From Streptomyces coryli (GTDB lineage: Bacteria > Actinomycetota > Actinomycetes > Streptomycetales > Streptomycetaceae): DNA of 57,495 nucleotides. The stretch is from positions 1 to 57,495 of the forward strand of contig NZ_JAAKZV010000023.1 in assembly GCF_011044975.1 (NCBI RefSeq), written 5' to 3'. Positions 32,120-40,136 of this stretch are shown piece after piece. Numbering within the stretch: the stretch's first letter is position 1; the number at the start of each line of letters is the position of its first letter. The notes under the pieces are model-generated. The model ran no database searches. It was not told the origin of the DNA and worked only from the letters and a program-made list of their open reading frames with translations. The position numbers and the translations under genes were made by a program.

Positions 32120-33463
32120 TCACGCCGTCAGCAGCGCCCACACGCCCACCGCCAGGCAGACCACCGCCACCAGCAGCACAGGCAGCACCACGGCCTTCGG
32201 TGGCCCGCTGCGGGCGCCGGCGGGAGCGGAGCGCTGCTTCGGCACCGCGGCCGGCGTCACGGGCTGCTGAGCCGGCGGCTGCCCCGCCATGCTCTGCTGC
32301 TGCGGATAGCCGTAGCCCTGCTGCTGCGGCGCCATCCCCGTGTACTGCCGCGTCAGCTGCTCCGGCTGCTGCGCCAGCGGCGCCGTCTCCGACTGCGCCC
32401 CGTACGGCGACGGCGTCGGTGTCGGCGTGGGCGGCGTCGTCGGGCCCTCCGGCGGCGTCATGGGCGGCGGCGCCTGCGTGGTCGGCTGGCCGGGCGGGGC
32501 CAGCGGGAAGCTGCCCGTAGGGGACGCCACCGGGGGCGCGGCCGCCACGGCAGCGTTCGCGTGCTGAGCGCCATGCGCGGGCGCCTGCGGCCCCTCCGGC
32601 CCGAAGCCCGCCGGCAGCGGCCCCACCTGCTCGAAGACCTCCACCGGCTCCTCGTCCGGCGGCGTCTCCGGCAGCACCTCGGCGGCCGCCGCCAGCGCCT
32701 TCCGCGTCCCGTTCGCGGTACGGAACCGGGCCTGCGGATCCGGCTGCAGCAGGCTCGCGATCACCTGCCACAGCGGCTCCGCGACGCCAATCGGCGCCTC
32801 CGGCACCCCGCCCGCCAGGAACTTCTCCACCAGCGCCTGCGAGTCCGGCTTCTCCCCGGTCAGCAGATACAGCGCCACCAGGCCGACCGCGAAGAGATCC
32901 GCCGGGAAGTCCGGTTCCGCGCCCAGCATCTGCTCCGGCGCGAAGTACCCGGGCGTGCCCACCACAAAGTTCGTGTCCGTCAGCCGCGGTTCGCCCTTGC
33001 GCATCGAAATGCCGAAGTCCGACAGCCGCAGATGCGGACGTCCGGTCCCGGTCGCCTCGAGCAGGATGTTCGCCGGCTTGATGTCGCGGTGCACCACACC
33101 CTCGGCATGCACCGCGGCCAGCCCGGCCAGCAGCTGGTCGAGCAGGGTGCAGACGAACCGCGGCGGCAGCGGCCCGTAATCCCCAATCAGGTGGGCGAGG
33201 GAGCCGCCGCGGATCAGGTCCATGGTGAAGAGGACCTTGTCGTCGTCCGCCGCCCAGCTCGCGGGCGCGAGCACGTGCGGGTGCTCGATGCGCAGGGCCT
33301 GTTCGCGTACGAACCGCAGCAGCGTGTGCGCGTCCGACTGCTGCAGCACCTTGGCCGCTACGTACCGCCGGCGCCGGTGGTCCCAGGAGCGCCATACGGC
33401 GCCCACGCCACCGCGGCCGATCGGATCGATCAGCTCGTACCTGCCGGCGAAGATCTCACCCAT
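32120..33463 (-). CDS. Tail-anchored Ser/Thr protein kinase
   Basis: A 447-residue Hanks-type kinase. It has GRGGVGAVW, catalytic Lys38 (VAAKV), HRDIKPAN with Asp127, DFG at 149-151 (SDFG) and a GTPGYFAPEQ activation segment, so it should be active. After ~280 residues come a long Pro/Gln/Thr-rich linker and a hydrophobic segment in the last 24 residues. It has no extracellular sensor domain, which is unusual compared with PknB-type kinases. ATG 33463. An XRE-type regulator gene lies directly upstream on the same strand; they may act together. Substrate unknown. Confidence 0.92.
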   Translation of the reverse strand: MGEIFAGRYELIDPIGRGGVGAVWRSWDHRRRRYVAAKVLQQSDAHTLLRFVREQALRIEHPHVLAPASWAADDDKVLFTMDLIRGGSLAHLIGDYGPLPPRFVCTLLDQLLAGLAAVHAEGVVHRDIKPANILLEATGTGRPHLRLSDFGISMRKGEPRLTDTNFVVGTPGYFAPEQMLGAEPDFPADLFAVGLVALYLLTGEKPDSQALVEKFLAGGVPEAPIGVAEPLWQVIASLLQPDPQARFRTANGTRKALAAAAEVLPETPPDEEPVEVFEQVGPLPAGFGPEGPQAPAHGAQHANAAVAAAPPVASPTGSFPLAPPGQPTTQAPPPMTPPEGPTTPPTPTPTPSPYGAQSETAPLAQQPEQLTRQYTGMAPQQQGYGYPQQQSMAGQPPAQQPVTPAAVPKQRSAPAGARSGPPKAVVLPVLLVAVVCLAVGVWALLTA

Positions 33464-33487
33464 GGCGCTCGCGCTGCCCCCTGCTCG

Positions 33488-33501
33488 GTTCCACGTGAAA
33501 C
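33488..33501. promoter_or_regulatory. Degenerate parS-like site upstream of the kinase
   Basis: GTTCCACGTGAAAC differs from the consensus at one base. It lies in the 45-bp gap between the regulator and kinase genes, so no protein constraint explains the match. Confidence 0.6.
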
Positions 33502-33508
33502 ATAGAAA

Positions 33509-34054
33509 TCAGTTCTGGTGCCGCTCGTAGTGAGCCACCGCGTCGGCGGTGCGCCCGGCGCCGTACACCCGGAGGAACTCTGCCAGCTCCGGGTGCGTCG
33601 GTGCGAGCTGGTCCGCCGCATCCATGATGTCGCCGGCCGCGGAAACGGAGCGCAGCAGGGACTGGATTTCGCGTACGACCCGCCGCACGGTAGTCGCTCC
33701 GCTGCTGTGAGTCGACTGCGTGGTGTTCAGCACGGCACCGCCCGACGTCTTGCGGATCTCGTCCATCCGGGCCGCGGCCTCGGCGGCGGACACCCCGCCC
33801 ACGTTCACCTCGGCGGCCAGCTCCTGCAGCGACTGCACGCGCTGCACCACCGCCGGATTGCCGATCTTTGCCCGCTGCCCGCTCATCAGCTGGGACAGCA
33901 TGGGGGCGGAGATGCCGAGGACGGCCGCGAGCCGGGCCTGGTTCAGGCCGAGCTCGTCGATCAGCCGGCGGAAGAGAACACCGAGCGGCTCGCCGTACCA
34001 GCCGCGCTGCATTTCTTGCGCCCTCTCACTGGCATCCTTCCGTGCTGCATCCAT
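33509..34054 (-). CDS. XRE-type helix-turn-helix regulator
   Basis: A 181-residue protein. The HTH is NQARLAAVLGISAPMLSQLMSGQRAKIGNP (about residues 38-67). A helical C-terminal part follows (AAARMDEIRKTSGG, VRRVVREIQSLLRSV, LAEFLRVYGAGRTADAVAHYERHQ). ATG 34054. It lies 45 bp upstream of the Ser/Thr kinase on the same strand, so it may be co-transcribed and may be a kinase substrate. Targets unknown. Confidence 0.87.
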   Translation of the reverse strand: MDAARKDASERAQEMQRGWYGEPLGVLFRRLIDELGLNQARLAAVLGISAPMLSQLMSGQRAKIGNPAVVQRVQSLQELAAEVNVGGVSAAEAAARMDEIRKTSGGAVLNTTQSTHSSGATTVRRVVREIQSLLRSVSAAGDIMDAADQLAPTHPELAEFLRVYGAGRTADAVAHYERHQN

Positions 34055-34166
34055 GACCTACGGCCTCCCCTGGTGCCACCACTTCGCGCTTGCGAACCTG
34101 GTGTGCATCCTACGGAGCAGGGCGGCGTCAGCGGGAGCCTCTTGACAGCGCTTGAGAGCTGCAAAC

Positions 34167-34255
34167 AACGACAAAGGGCGACGTGGTCCCGGGGGTGCGG
34201 GTGGCGGAGCCCCCGCTCGCGCGGCGCAGCCGCGCAATAACGACGAGGGGCGATG
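34167..34255. repeat. Imperfect direct repeat flanking a G+C-rich palindrome
   Basis: Copies at 34167-34183 and 34239-34255 agree at 14 of 17 bases (AACGAC-A-GGGCGA-G pattern). Between them lies the palindrome GCGCGGC/GCCGCGC (34219-34235). The second copy is also part of the tRNA-Ala hairpin. Confidence 0.6.
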
Positions 34256-34288
34256 GGTCTGCGCTTTTTGCAGACACATCGCCCCTCG
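34244..34288 (-). terminator. tRNA-Ala terminator hairpin
   Basis: Perfect 12-bp outer arms (34244-34255 and 34277-34288) continue into GCAGAC/GTCTGC pairing around a short A/T-rich loop. It lies 8 nt beyond the tRNA 3' end on the minus strand. Confidence 0.8.
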
Positions 34289-34295
34289 ACCCGAG

Positions 34296-34368
34296 TGGAG
34301 CCTAGGAGAGTCGAACTCCTGACATCCGCCATGCAAAGACGGCGCTCTACCAACTGAGCTAAGGCCCC
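34296..34368 (-). tRNA. tRNA-Ala (TGC anticodon)
   Basis: A 73-nt cloverleaf on the minus strand: acceptor GGGGCCT/AGGCTCC, D arm GCTC/GAGC, anticodon stem CCGTC/GGCGG with loop TTTGCAT (anticodon TGC), T arm AGGAG/CTCCT with loop TTCGACT, discriminator A. Confidence 0.97.
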
Positions 34369-34416
34369 AGGCGTCTCAGACAGGGTACCTGAGTCGCGGC
34401 GGGGGCCTGCGCCCCG

Positions 34417-35148
34417 TCAGTTCTCTTCGCCCCGCTCGTAGTACGCGCGAGAGGTGTCCGTGGGGTCGCCCGCCTCGGACTCCGCCTCCTTGGCCTGTAC
34501 CTCCGGGTCCAGCGCCGTGGTCGTGCCGGACTCCGCCATGTCGACCCGCGCCTCGCGGTTCATGTACTCGGTGTCGTCCTTGACCTCGGTCGCCTCCGGC
34601 GGCTCCACCAGCCAGTCCGGGTTCATCTGGCGGTCCCACCACTTGTACGCGGCGTAGCCCGCGCCGGCCACCGCCGCCGCTCCGGCCGCGCCCTTCGCGG
34701 TGCGGCCCGCAACCTCGGCGCGGTGCCGCTTCTTCGCGATCCGGCGCAGGTCGTCGGGCGACACCTGGCCGCGCAGCGCCGCGACGGTGGCCAGTGAGCG
34801 GCCCTTGGCCTCGCGGCTGATCGGGCCCGCTGCCGCCTTCGTGGTGGCGGCGGCCGCGACGACCTTCGGCAGGGCCCGTACCGCCGCGCGCCGGGTCTTC
34901 ATCGCGACGATGGTGGCCTGCCGGTCCACCTCCTCGGGGAGGGCGGAGCGGATCTTCTTGGCGTTCCTGGTGACGTGCGGTCCGACGTGCGCGTCGTACC
35001 GGTGCTTGGCGTCGTGGGCCATGTCGGCGACCCGGGGGCCATAGCGCTCTTTCGCTTGGTGCGCCAGGTCCGCACAGGTCTCAGCGGTGTGCTTCACGGA
35101 TTCCTTCGCCGTGCCGGTGGCCGTGCGCACGCTGTCTATGCGCTTCAC
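34417..35148 (-). CDS. DUF5324 family protein
   Basis: A 243-residue protein rich in Lys, Arg and Ala. The N-terminal half is amphipathic and helical (SVRTATGTAKESVKHTAETC, HDAKHRYDAHVGPHV). A hydrophobic Ala/Gly-rich segment (AKGAAGAAAVAGAGYAAYKW, ~165-185) may be membrane-associated. The C-terminal part is acidic. The whole resembles DUF5324 proteins of Streptomyces, whose function is unknown. GTG 35148 has a strong ribosome-binding site (GAGGAGG). Confidence 0.82.
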   Translation of the reverse strand: MKRIDSVRTATGTAKESVKHTAETCADLAHQAKERYGPRVADMAHDAKHRYDAHVGPHVTRNAKKIRSALPEEVDRQATIVAMKTRRAAVRALPKVVAAAATTKAAAGPISREAKGRSLATVAALRGQVSPDDLRRIAKKRHRAEVAGRTAKGAAGAAAVAGAGYAAYKWWDRQMNPDWLVEPPEATEVKDDTEYMNREARVDMAESGTTTALDPEVQAKEAESEAGDPTDTSRAYYERGEEN

Positions 35149-35483
35149 GGGATCATGCCTCCTCGTGGCATTCGGCTGCTACAGATGCGGGGCCCCACGG
35201 CGTGCCGCTCGGTCTTGCGCCCCGGAATGGTGCATTATTCGCTTTTCCACCCAATTACAGATCATGCCCCCTGCTGCGCAGGTCGGCACGTCGTGCACGG
35301 GCATCCGTGCGAGTGTCCGGGGGGACCGGGCAGTAATCCATAGAGCCGCCTATACCAGGCAAGCCGGTTGCAAGGGGGAGCTTTCGCTTACGCCCCTGTT
35401 CGACGATGCCACGGTTCGCCCGACTGTGCGCCCGCCGTGCGAGGATCGGTAAACGTCATTGCAGGACTATGGAAGGCAGAACC
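35149..35483. promoter_or_regulatory. Divergent region between DUF5324 and cyclophilin genes
   Basis: A 335-bp interval without a convincing gene. It holds the ribosome-binding site of the leftward gene and a locally A+T-richer stretch (about 35229-35270), where promoters are likely. I could not pick -35/-10 pairs with confidence. Confidence 0.35.
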
Positions 35484-36005
35484 GTGGCCGAGAAGCTCTA
35501 CGCCACCCTCAAGACCAACCGCGGCGACATCGAGATCGAGCTGTTCCCGAACCACGCGCCGAAGACGGTCAAGAACTTCACCGAGCTCGCCGAGGGCGCC
35601 CGGGAGTGGACCCACCCCGCGACCGGCAAGACCTCGAAGGACCGCCTCTACGACGGCACGGTTTTCCACCGGGTGATCAGCGGCTTCATGCTGCAGGGCG
35701 GTGACCCGCTGGGCAACGGCACCGGCGGCCCGGGATACGAGTTCGCCGACGAGTTCCACCCCGAGCTGTCGTTCAACAAGCCGTACCTGCTGGCCATGGC
35801 CAACGCAGGCCCCGGCACCAACGGCTCGCAGTTCTTCATCACCGTCGCCCCGACCGCGTGGCTGACCGGCAAGCACACCATCTTCGGTGAGGTCACCAAC
35901 GGCCAGAAGGTCGTCGACGACATCGCCGCCACCCAGACCAACCCGCGCACCGACCGCCCGGTGCAGGACGTGGTCATCGAGTCGGTCGAGATCGAGCGTC
36001 GCTGA
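35484..36005 (+). CDS. Peptidyl-prolyl cis-trans isomerase, cyclophilin type
   Basis: A 173-residue cytosolic proline isomerase with no signal peptide. Cyclophilin motifs are FHRVISGFMLQGGDPLGNG (catalytic Arg), MANAGPGTNGSQFFIT and WLTGKHTIFGEV. GTG 35484 (MAEKLYATLK) has GGAAGG at a good distance; an in-frame ATG at 35469 is an alternative. The position beside a rhomboid gene and crgA is conserved in Streptomyces. Confidence 0.95.
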   Translation: MAEKLYATLKTNRGDIEIELFPNHAPKTVKNFTELAEGAREWTHPATGKTSKDRLYDGTVFHRVISGFMLQGGDPLGNGTGGPGYEFADEFHPELSFNKPYLLAMANAGPGTNGSQFFITVAPTAWLTGKHTIFGEVTNGQKVVDDIAATQTNPRTDRPVQDVVIESVEIERR

Positions 36006-36038
36006 CCCTCGCCTGACCAGGGCTTTTACGGCTCGTAC

Positions 36039-36073
36039 GGGCCCCGCACCACCCATTCGGAGGTGCGGGGCCC
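36039..36073 (+). terminator. Cyclophilin gene terminator
   Basis: Perfect 12-bp arms (36039-36050 and 36062-36073) with an 11-nt loop, about 35 nt past the stop. Confidence 0.75.
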
Positions 36074-36127
36074 GCGGCGTGCTCCCACTATGGGGAGGGG
36101 GACTGCGCACACAGGCGAGGAAGGCCC

Positions 36128-37114
36128 ATGGAATCACCAGGACGCCCTCAGACGCCCGCCACAGAACATCACGCGCTGCCGCACTGCGCCTGGCACCCGG
36201 ACCGGGAGACCGGCGTCAGCTGCAGCCGCTGCGACCGGCCCATCTGCCCGAAGTGCATGACCAGCGCTTCTGTCGGCTTCCATTGCCCGGACTGCCATCA
36301 GGTCGATGTCCGCGAGGAGCAGCAGGGCGCGCGCCAGGAGCGGCGCGGCGGCATGGACTTCGGCGCCGGACCGCGGGAGCGGATGGAGCGCGGGCCCGGC
36401 GAGGAGGCGGGCGCCTCGCTCGGCGAGTGGTCGTTCGCCCACGCCTTCACCAAGCGCGATCCGAAGATGGTCACGCACTGGCTGATGGCCATCAACGTGC
36501 TGTGCTTCGCCGCGGTGGTGATCTCCGGCTACTGGCTCTCCACGCATCTGAGCTTCATCGGCCGCTGGCCGCAGCCGCCGTACGAGGCCACCGAGGGCAT
36601 GGTCGCCGGCCAGTGGTGGCTGCTGCTGACCGCGGTCTTCCTGCACGAGACGGTGCCGCACCTGCTGTTCAACCTGGTGGCGCTGTTCTTCGTCGGTCCA
36701 CCGGTGGAGACGGCGCTGGGGCGCGGCAGATTCCTGGCCCTGTACTTGCTGTCCGGCCTGGGCGGCAGCGCCTTCTACTACCTGGTGGCGCCGCCCGACG
36801 ACGGCATGCTCGGCGCCTCCGGCGCGATCTTCGGACTCTTCGGCGCCCTGGTCGTCCTCACCCTGGAAAAGGTGATCGATCTCCAGATCGGGCCGCTGCT
36901 GCTGGTCCTCGGGCTGAACCTGGTGATGACCTTCACCGTCCAGGGCATCGCCTGGCAGTCGCACATCGGCGGCCTGCTGGTCGGCGCGGTCATGGCGCAC
37001 TTCTTCGTGCACGCGCCGAAGGGCAAGCAGGCGACGGTCGACCGGGTGCTGTGCGGAGCGGTCTTCCTGGTGGTCATGGCCGTGTGCGCCGCGCGGACGG
37101 TGGCGCTCAGCTGA
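36128..37114 (+). CDS. Rhomboid-family intramembrane serine protease with N-terminal zinc-binding region
   Basis: A 328-residue protein. The catalytic Ser231 (GASGAIFG) and His279 (WQSHIGG) are present, with the rhomboid ETVPHLLFNLVALFFVGPPVE segment upstream. About six membrane segments are visible from residue ~118. The N-terminal ~60 residues hold a Cys/His cluster (CAWHPDRETGVSCSRCDRP, then CPKC and CPDC), a B-box-like zinc site found in actinobacterial rhomboids. ATG 36128 after GAGGAAGG. Substrate unknown. Confidence 0.94.
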   Translation: MESPGRPQTPATEHHALPHCAWHPDRETGVSCSRCDRPICPKCMTSASVGFHCPDCHQVDVREEQQGARQERRGGMDFGAGPRERMERGPGEEAGASLGEWSFAHAFTKRDPKMVTHWLMAINVLCFAAVVISGYWLSTHLSFIGRWPQPPYEATEGMVAGQWWLLLTAVFLHETVPHLLFNLVALFFVGPPVETALGRGRFLALYLLSGLGGSAFYYLVAPPDDGMLGASGAIFGLFGALVVLTLEKVIDLQIGPLLLVLGLNLVMTFTVQGIAWQSHIGGLLVGAVMAHFFVHAPKGKQATVDRVLCGAVFLVVMAVCAARTVALS

Positions 37115-37139
37115 GCGTGGTTACGCTCCCCAGCCCGAG

Positions 37140-37148
37140 TTGTCCACA
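37140..37148 (+). promoter_or_regulatory. Perfect DnaA box downstream of the rhomboid gene
   Basis: TTGTCCACA, exact Streptomyces consensus, 26 nt after the rhomboid stop and about 20 kb from oriC. Confidence 0.8.
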
Positions 37149-37285
37149 GGCTGCCCGCTCAGGTGTGGGTTACGGGGGGCAAGCCTGTGCGAAGTCGAAC
37201 AGGTCTACGTTTCCGCTGGAAGATCAAGGATTGCCGCAGGTCCGGAGGTCGGGTGAACAGTCACACCGGCGTCAACGGGGAAGAG

Positions 37286-37339
37286 GTTATCCACAGATCT
37301 TCACTTGAGTTCACAGCTGGGGACAGACCTGTGGATAAC
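37286..37339. promoter_or_regulatory. Inverted pair of perfect DnaA boxes near crgA
   Basis: TTATCCACA at 37287-37295 and its reverse complement TGTGGATAA at 37330-37338 face each other inside an 11-bp inverted repeat (37286-37296 and 37329-37339). Together with the box at 37140 this makes three perfect boxes in 200 bp. The pair also lies just past the crgA stop, so it could double as a weak crgA terminator stem. Confidence 0.82.
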
Positions 37340-37354
37340 TCAGGGTCACTGACC

Positions 37355-37618
37355 CTACTTCCACTGTGTGGAGACCACGAACCCGGCGGCGATGAAGCCG
37401 AAGCCGACCACGATGTTCCAGTTGCCGAGCGAATCGATCGGCATGTCGCCACTGGTCACGTAGAAGACCACGATCCAGGCGAGACCGATCAGGAACATCG
37501 CCAGCATCAGCGGAGCGACCAGCCGGCGGGCGCCACCGGAGCGCAGGTTGATCTGCTGCGCCGTCCGCTCCGGGGGCGGAGTGAAATCTGACTTCTTGCG
37601 GATGCGGGACTTCGGCAC
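37355..37618 (-). CDS. crgA: Cell-division regulator CrgA
   Basis: An 87-residue membrane protein. The N terminus [17 protein letters not shown] is the CrgA signature. Two membrane segments (about 33-53 and 65-84) and the ending VVSTQWK complete it. CrgA coordinates septation with aerial growth in Streptomyces. GTG 37618 has AGGAGAA upstream. The rhomboid-crgA gap carries the DnaA boxes. Confidence 0.96.
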   Translation of the reverse strand: MPKSRIRKKSDFTPPPERTAQQINLRSGGARRLVAPLMLAMFLIGLAWIVVFYVTSGDMPIDSLGNWNIVVGFGFIAAGFVVSTQWK

Positions 37619-37723
37619 GAGGGGTTCTCCTGTCGATGTTCATCGGGTACGGGCGGCGGGAGCCGTTTTCCCCGGCGTCGGTTAGCGTAGTCCCTCATCG
37701 GCACTAAGGGAGAGCAGGGTACT

Positions 37724-38500
37724 GTGCGTAATTCCGCTGACGCACTTCGGCGCCTCGCCCGCGGCCTGAAGAGGCCGCGCCCGGCCCGCCTTCTCACCCT
37801 CGCAGTCTTCGGCCTGGCGGGCCTGCTCTTCTGGATGAGCTTCAACACCGCCCAGGGTACGAACCTGCGGTCCGACGACTCCATGCTGCGCCTGTCCGAC
37901 CTCATACACGAGCGCGACGACGACAACAAACGCCTCGAGAAGTCGGCCTCCGGGCTGCGCTCCCAGGTCGACGAGCTGGCCGAGCGGGACGCGAGCACCG
38001 ACCCCGGCAGCCGGAAGCGGATGAAGGGCCTCCAGGACGCGGCCGGCACCCGCAAGGTCTCCGGCGAGGCTCTGAGCGTCACCCTCACCGACGCCCCGCC
38101 GGACGCCACCCCGCTGATCCCCGGCGTCCCCGACCCGCAGCCGAACGACCTCGTCATCCACCAGCAGGACCTGCAGGCCGTGGTGAACGCGCTGTGGCAG
38201 GGCGGCGCCGAGGGCATCAAGGTCATGGACCAGCGGCTGATCTCCACCAGCGCCGTGCGCTGCGTCGGCAACACCCTCATCCTGCAGGGCCGGGTCTACT
38301 CGCCGCCGTACAAGGTCACCGCGGTGGGCGACACCGGAAAGCTGAAGCAGGCGCTCGAGGACTCCCCGGCGATCCAGAACTACCAGAGCTATGTGGAGGC
38401 CTACGGCCTCGGCTGGAAGACGGACGAGCACAAGAGGGTGACTCTTCCCGGTTACTCGGGCACAGTGGATCTCCATTACGCGCAGCCGCAGGAGCAGTAG
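37724..38500 (+). CDS. DUF881 membrane protein
   Basis: A 258-residue protein. A basic N terminus, one membrane segment (~25-42) and a short coiled coil (DLIHERDDDNKRLEKSASGL) precede the DUF881 domain (GVPDPQPNDLVIHQQDLQAV, then WQGGAEGIKVMDQRL and VEAYGLGWKT). DUF881 proteins next to crgA and sortases occur in many actinobacteria and probably act at the cell envelope. GTG 37724. Confidence 0.9.
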   Translation: MRNSADALRRLARGLKRPRPARLLTLAVFGLAGLLFWMSFNTAQGTNLRSDDSMLRLSDLIHERDDDNKRLEKSASGLRSQVDELAERDASTDPGSRKRMKGLQDAAGTRKVSGEALSVTLTDAPPDATPLIPGVPDPQPNDLVIHQQDLQAVVNALWQGGAEGIKVMDQRLISTSAVRCVGNTLILQGRVYSPPYKVTAVGDTGKLKQALEDSPAIQNYQSYVEAYGLGWKTDEHKRVTLPGYSGTVDLHYAQPQEQ

Positions 38501-38530
38501 CCAGCAGTAGCAGTAGTGGGGGTCCGGGGC

Positions 38531-39265
38531 GTGACCTTACGAATAGTCGTCAGGACGTTCAGCGAGATCTGCGTCACGGTGGGCACGCTCATCGTGCTGC
38601 TTGTCGTCTACGTCCTGTACTGGACCGGGATCCGCGCCGACAGTGCCATGGACGACCAGATGGACACGCTCACCAAGCGGTGGGCGACCGAGGACAAGGA
38701 TCCCGGCAGCACGCAGAATGCGGCGGCCGAGGCCGGGCCGCCCGAGGCGCTGCACGACGACCGTTCGTACGAGGGCGGCAAGCCGTTCGCCGTGATGTAC
38801 ATCCCCCGCTTCGGGGCCGACTGGCGGCGGCCGGTGCTGCAGGGGACGGGTGTGGGGACGCTGAAGAAGGGGCTCGGGCACTACGCGGGCACCGCGGCGC
38901 TCGGCGGCGAGGGGAACTTCGCGGTGGCCGGGCACCGGCGCACCTACGGCGACCCGTTCAAGGACTTCCCGCGGCTGCGCTCCGGGGACGTGGTCGTGGT
39001 GAACGACGGGCGGGCCTGGTACACGTACAAGATCAGCTCCCGCCCGTACAAGACGCTGCCGGACGACACCGGCGTGCTGAAGCCGCTGCCGAAGCCGCTG
39101 GATCCGGGGGCGGCCCCGTACGACCGGCCGGGCCGCTATCTGACCCTCACCACCTGTGAGCCGGAGTGGGGTAGCAGCCACCGGCTTATCACCTGGGCAC
39201 ACCTCGACGAGGTCAAGGCCGCGAGCGAGGGCAAGCCCGCGGTGCTCGGTGGTGCGGGTGGTTAG
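38531..39265 (+). CDS. Class E sortase (first of three)
   Basis: A 244-residue membrane transpeptidase. It has an N-terminal membrane segment (~12-33). Catalytic residues are His135 (AVAGHR), Cys209 (LTTCEP) and Arg218 (SSHRL). Class E sortases of Streptomyces attach LAxTG proteins such as long chaplins to the wall. GTG 38531 (MTLRIVV) was preferred over GTG 38516 because GGGGG lies between them. Confidence 0.93.
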   Translation: MTLRIVVRTFSEICVTVGTLIVLLVVYVLYWTGIRADSAMDDQMDTLTKRWATEDKDPGSTQNAAAEAGPPEALHDDRSYEGGKPFAVMYIPRFGADWRRPVLQGTGVGTLKKGLGHYAGTAALGGEGNFAVAGHRRTYGDPFKDFPRLRSGDVVVVNDGRAWYTYKISSRPYKTLPDDTGVLKPLPKPLDPGAAPYDRPGRYLTLTTCEPEWGSSHRLITWAHLDEVKAASEGKPAVLGGAGG

Positions 39266-39309
39266 TCTGGTGGGCGGAATATGTCGGCGAGACGGGTGAA
39301 GAGGGGCGC

Positions 39310-39501
39310 ATGTACGGCTGGATCTGGCGTCATCTGCCGGGCAACGCATTTGTGCGCGCGATCATCTCGCTGGCGCTCGTTCTCGGCGTGGTCTATCTGC
39401 TCTTCCAGTACATCTTCCCGTGGGCGGAGCCGCTGCTTCCGTTCAACAACGTGACGGTGGACGAGGGGATGGGCGCCGCTACCGGAGGTGTCCCGCGATG
39501 A
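39310..39501 (+). CDS. Small single-pass membrane protein
   Basis: A 63-residue protein. ATG 39310 after AGAGGGGCG begins MYGWIWRHLPGNAFVRAIIS, followed by one membrane segment (about 18-36). Its stop overlaps the pabA start (ATGA), strongly supporting translation. It lies in the sortase cluster and may be a sortase accessory, but its function is unknown. Confidence 0.85.
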   Translation: MYGWIWRHLPGNAFVRAIISLALVLGVVYLLFQYIFPWAEPLLPFNNVTVDEGMGAATGGVPR

Positions 39502-40136
39502 GCGCCCGCATTCTGGTCGTCGACAACTACGACAGCTTTGTCTTCAACCTGGTCCAGTACCTGTACCAGCTGGGCGCCGAGTGCGAGGTGCTGCGCAACG
39601 ACGAGGTGGCGCCGCGGCATGCCGACGACGGCTTCGACGGTGTGCTGCTGTCGCCGGGTCCCGGGACGCCGGAGCAGGCGGGCGTCTGCGTGGACATGGT
39701 GCGCCACTGCGCCGCCGCCGGGGTGCCGGTCTTCGGCGTCTGCCTCGGCCTGCAGTCGATGGCGGTCGCGTACGGCGGCGTGGTCGGCCGCGCGCCGGAG
39801 CTGCTGCACGGCAAGACGTCGCTGGTCGAGCACGAGGGCGCGGGCGTCTTCCGTGGCCTGCCGTCTCCTTTTACGGCCACGCGCTACCACTCGCTCGCCG
39901 TGGACCCGGCCACCGTCCCCGACGAGCTGCAGGTCACCGCGCGGACCGAGGACGGCATCATCATGGGGCTGCGGCACCGTGATCTGCCGGTGGAGGGCGT
40001 GCAGTTCCACCCCGAGTCGGTGCTCAGCGAGTGGGGCCATCTGATGCTGGCCAACTGGCTCGAGGAGTGCGGCGACACCGCCGCGGTGGCCCGTTCGGCG
40101 GGCCTGGCCCCGGTGGTGGGCAAGGCGGCCGGGTGA
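39498..40136 (+). CDS. pabA: Glutamine amidotransferase of anthranilate/aminodeoxychorismate synthase
   Basis: A 212-residue class I amidotransferase providing ammonia for chorismate amination. Cys82 (GVCLGLQ), His171 and Glu173 (FHPES) form the triad, and VDNYDSFVFNLVQY is the usual N terminus. No PabB/TrpE partner is in the window; PabA or TrpG cannot be separated from sequence alone. ATG 39498 overlaps the previous gene; its stop overlaps the next sortase start (GTGA). Confidence 0.9.
   Translation: MSARILVVDNYDSFVFNLVQYLYQLGAECEVLRNDEVAPRHADDGFDGVLLSPGPGTPEQAGVCVDMVRHCAAAGVPVFGVCLGLQSMAVAYGGVVGRAPELLHGKTSLVEHEGAGVFRGLPSPFTATRYHSLAVDPATVPDELQVTARTEDGIIMGLRHRDLPVEGVQFHPESVLSEWGHLMLANWLEECGDTAAVARSAGLAPVVGKAAG

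Noticed and set aside
34296-34368. tRNA-Ala as attachment site of an integrated element
   Set aside because: No integrase, no duplicated tRNA 3' end and no change in gene content were seen around it. The same holds for the tRNA-Ile and tRNA-Leu genes.
39379-40040. Open frame opposite pabA
   Set aside because: Shadow frame; the plus strand has the intact Cys-His-Glu amidotransferase with overlapping start and stop.
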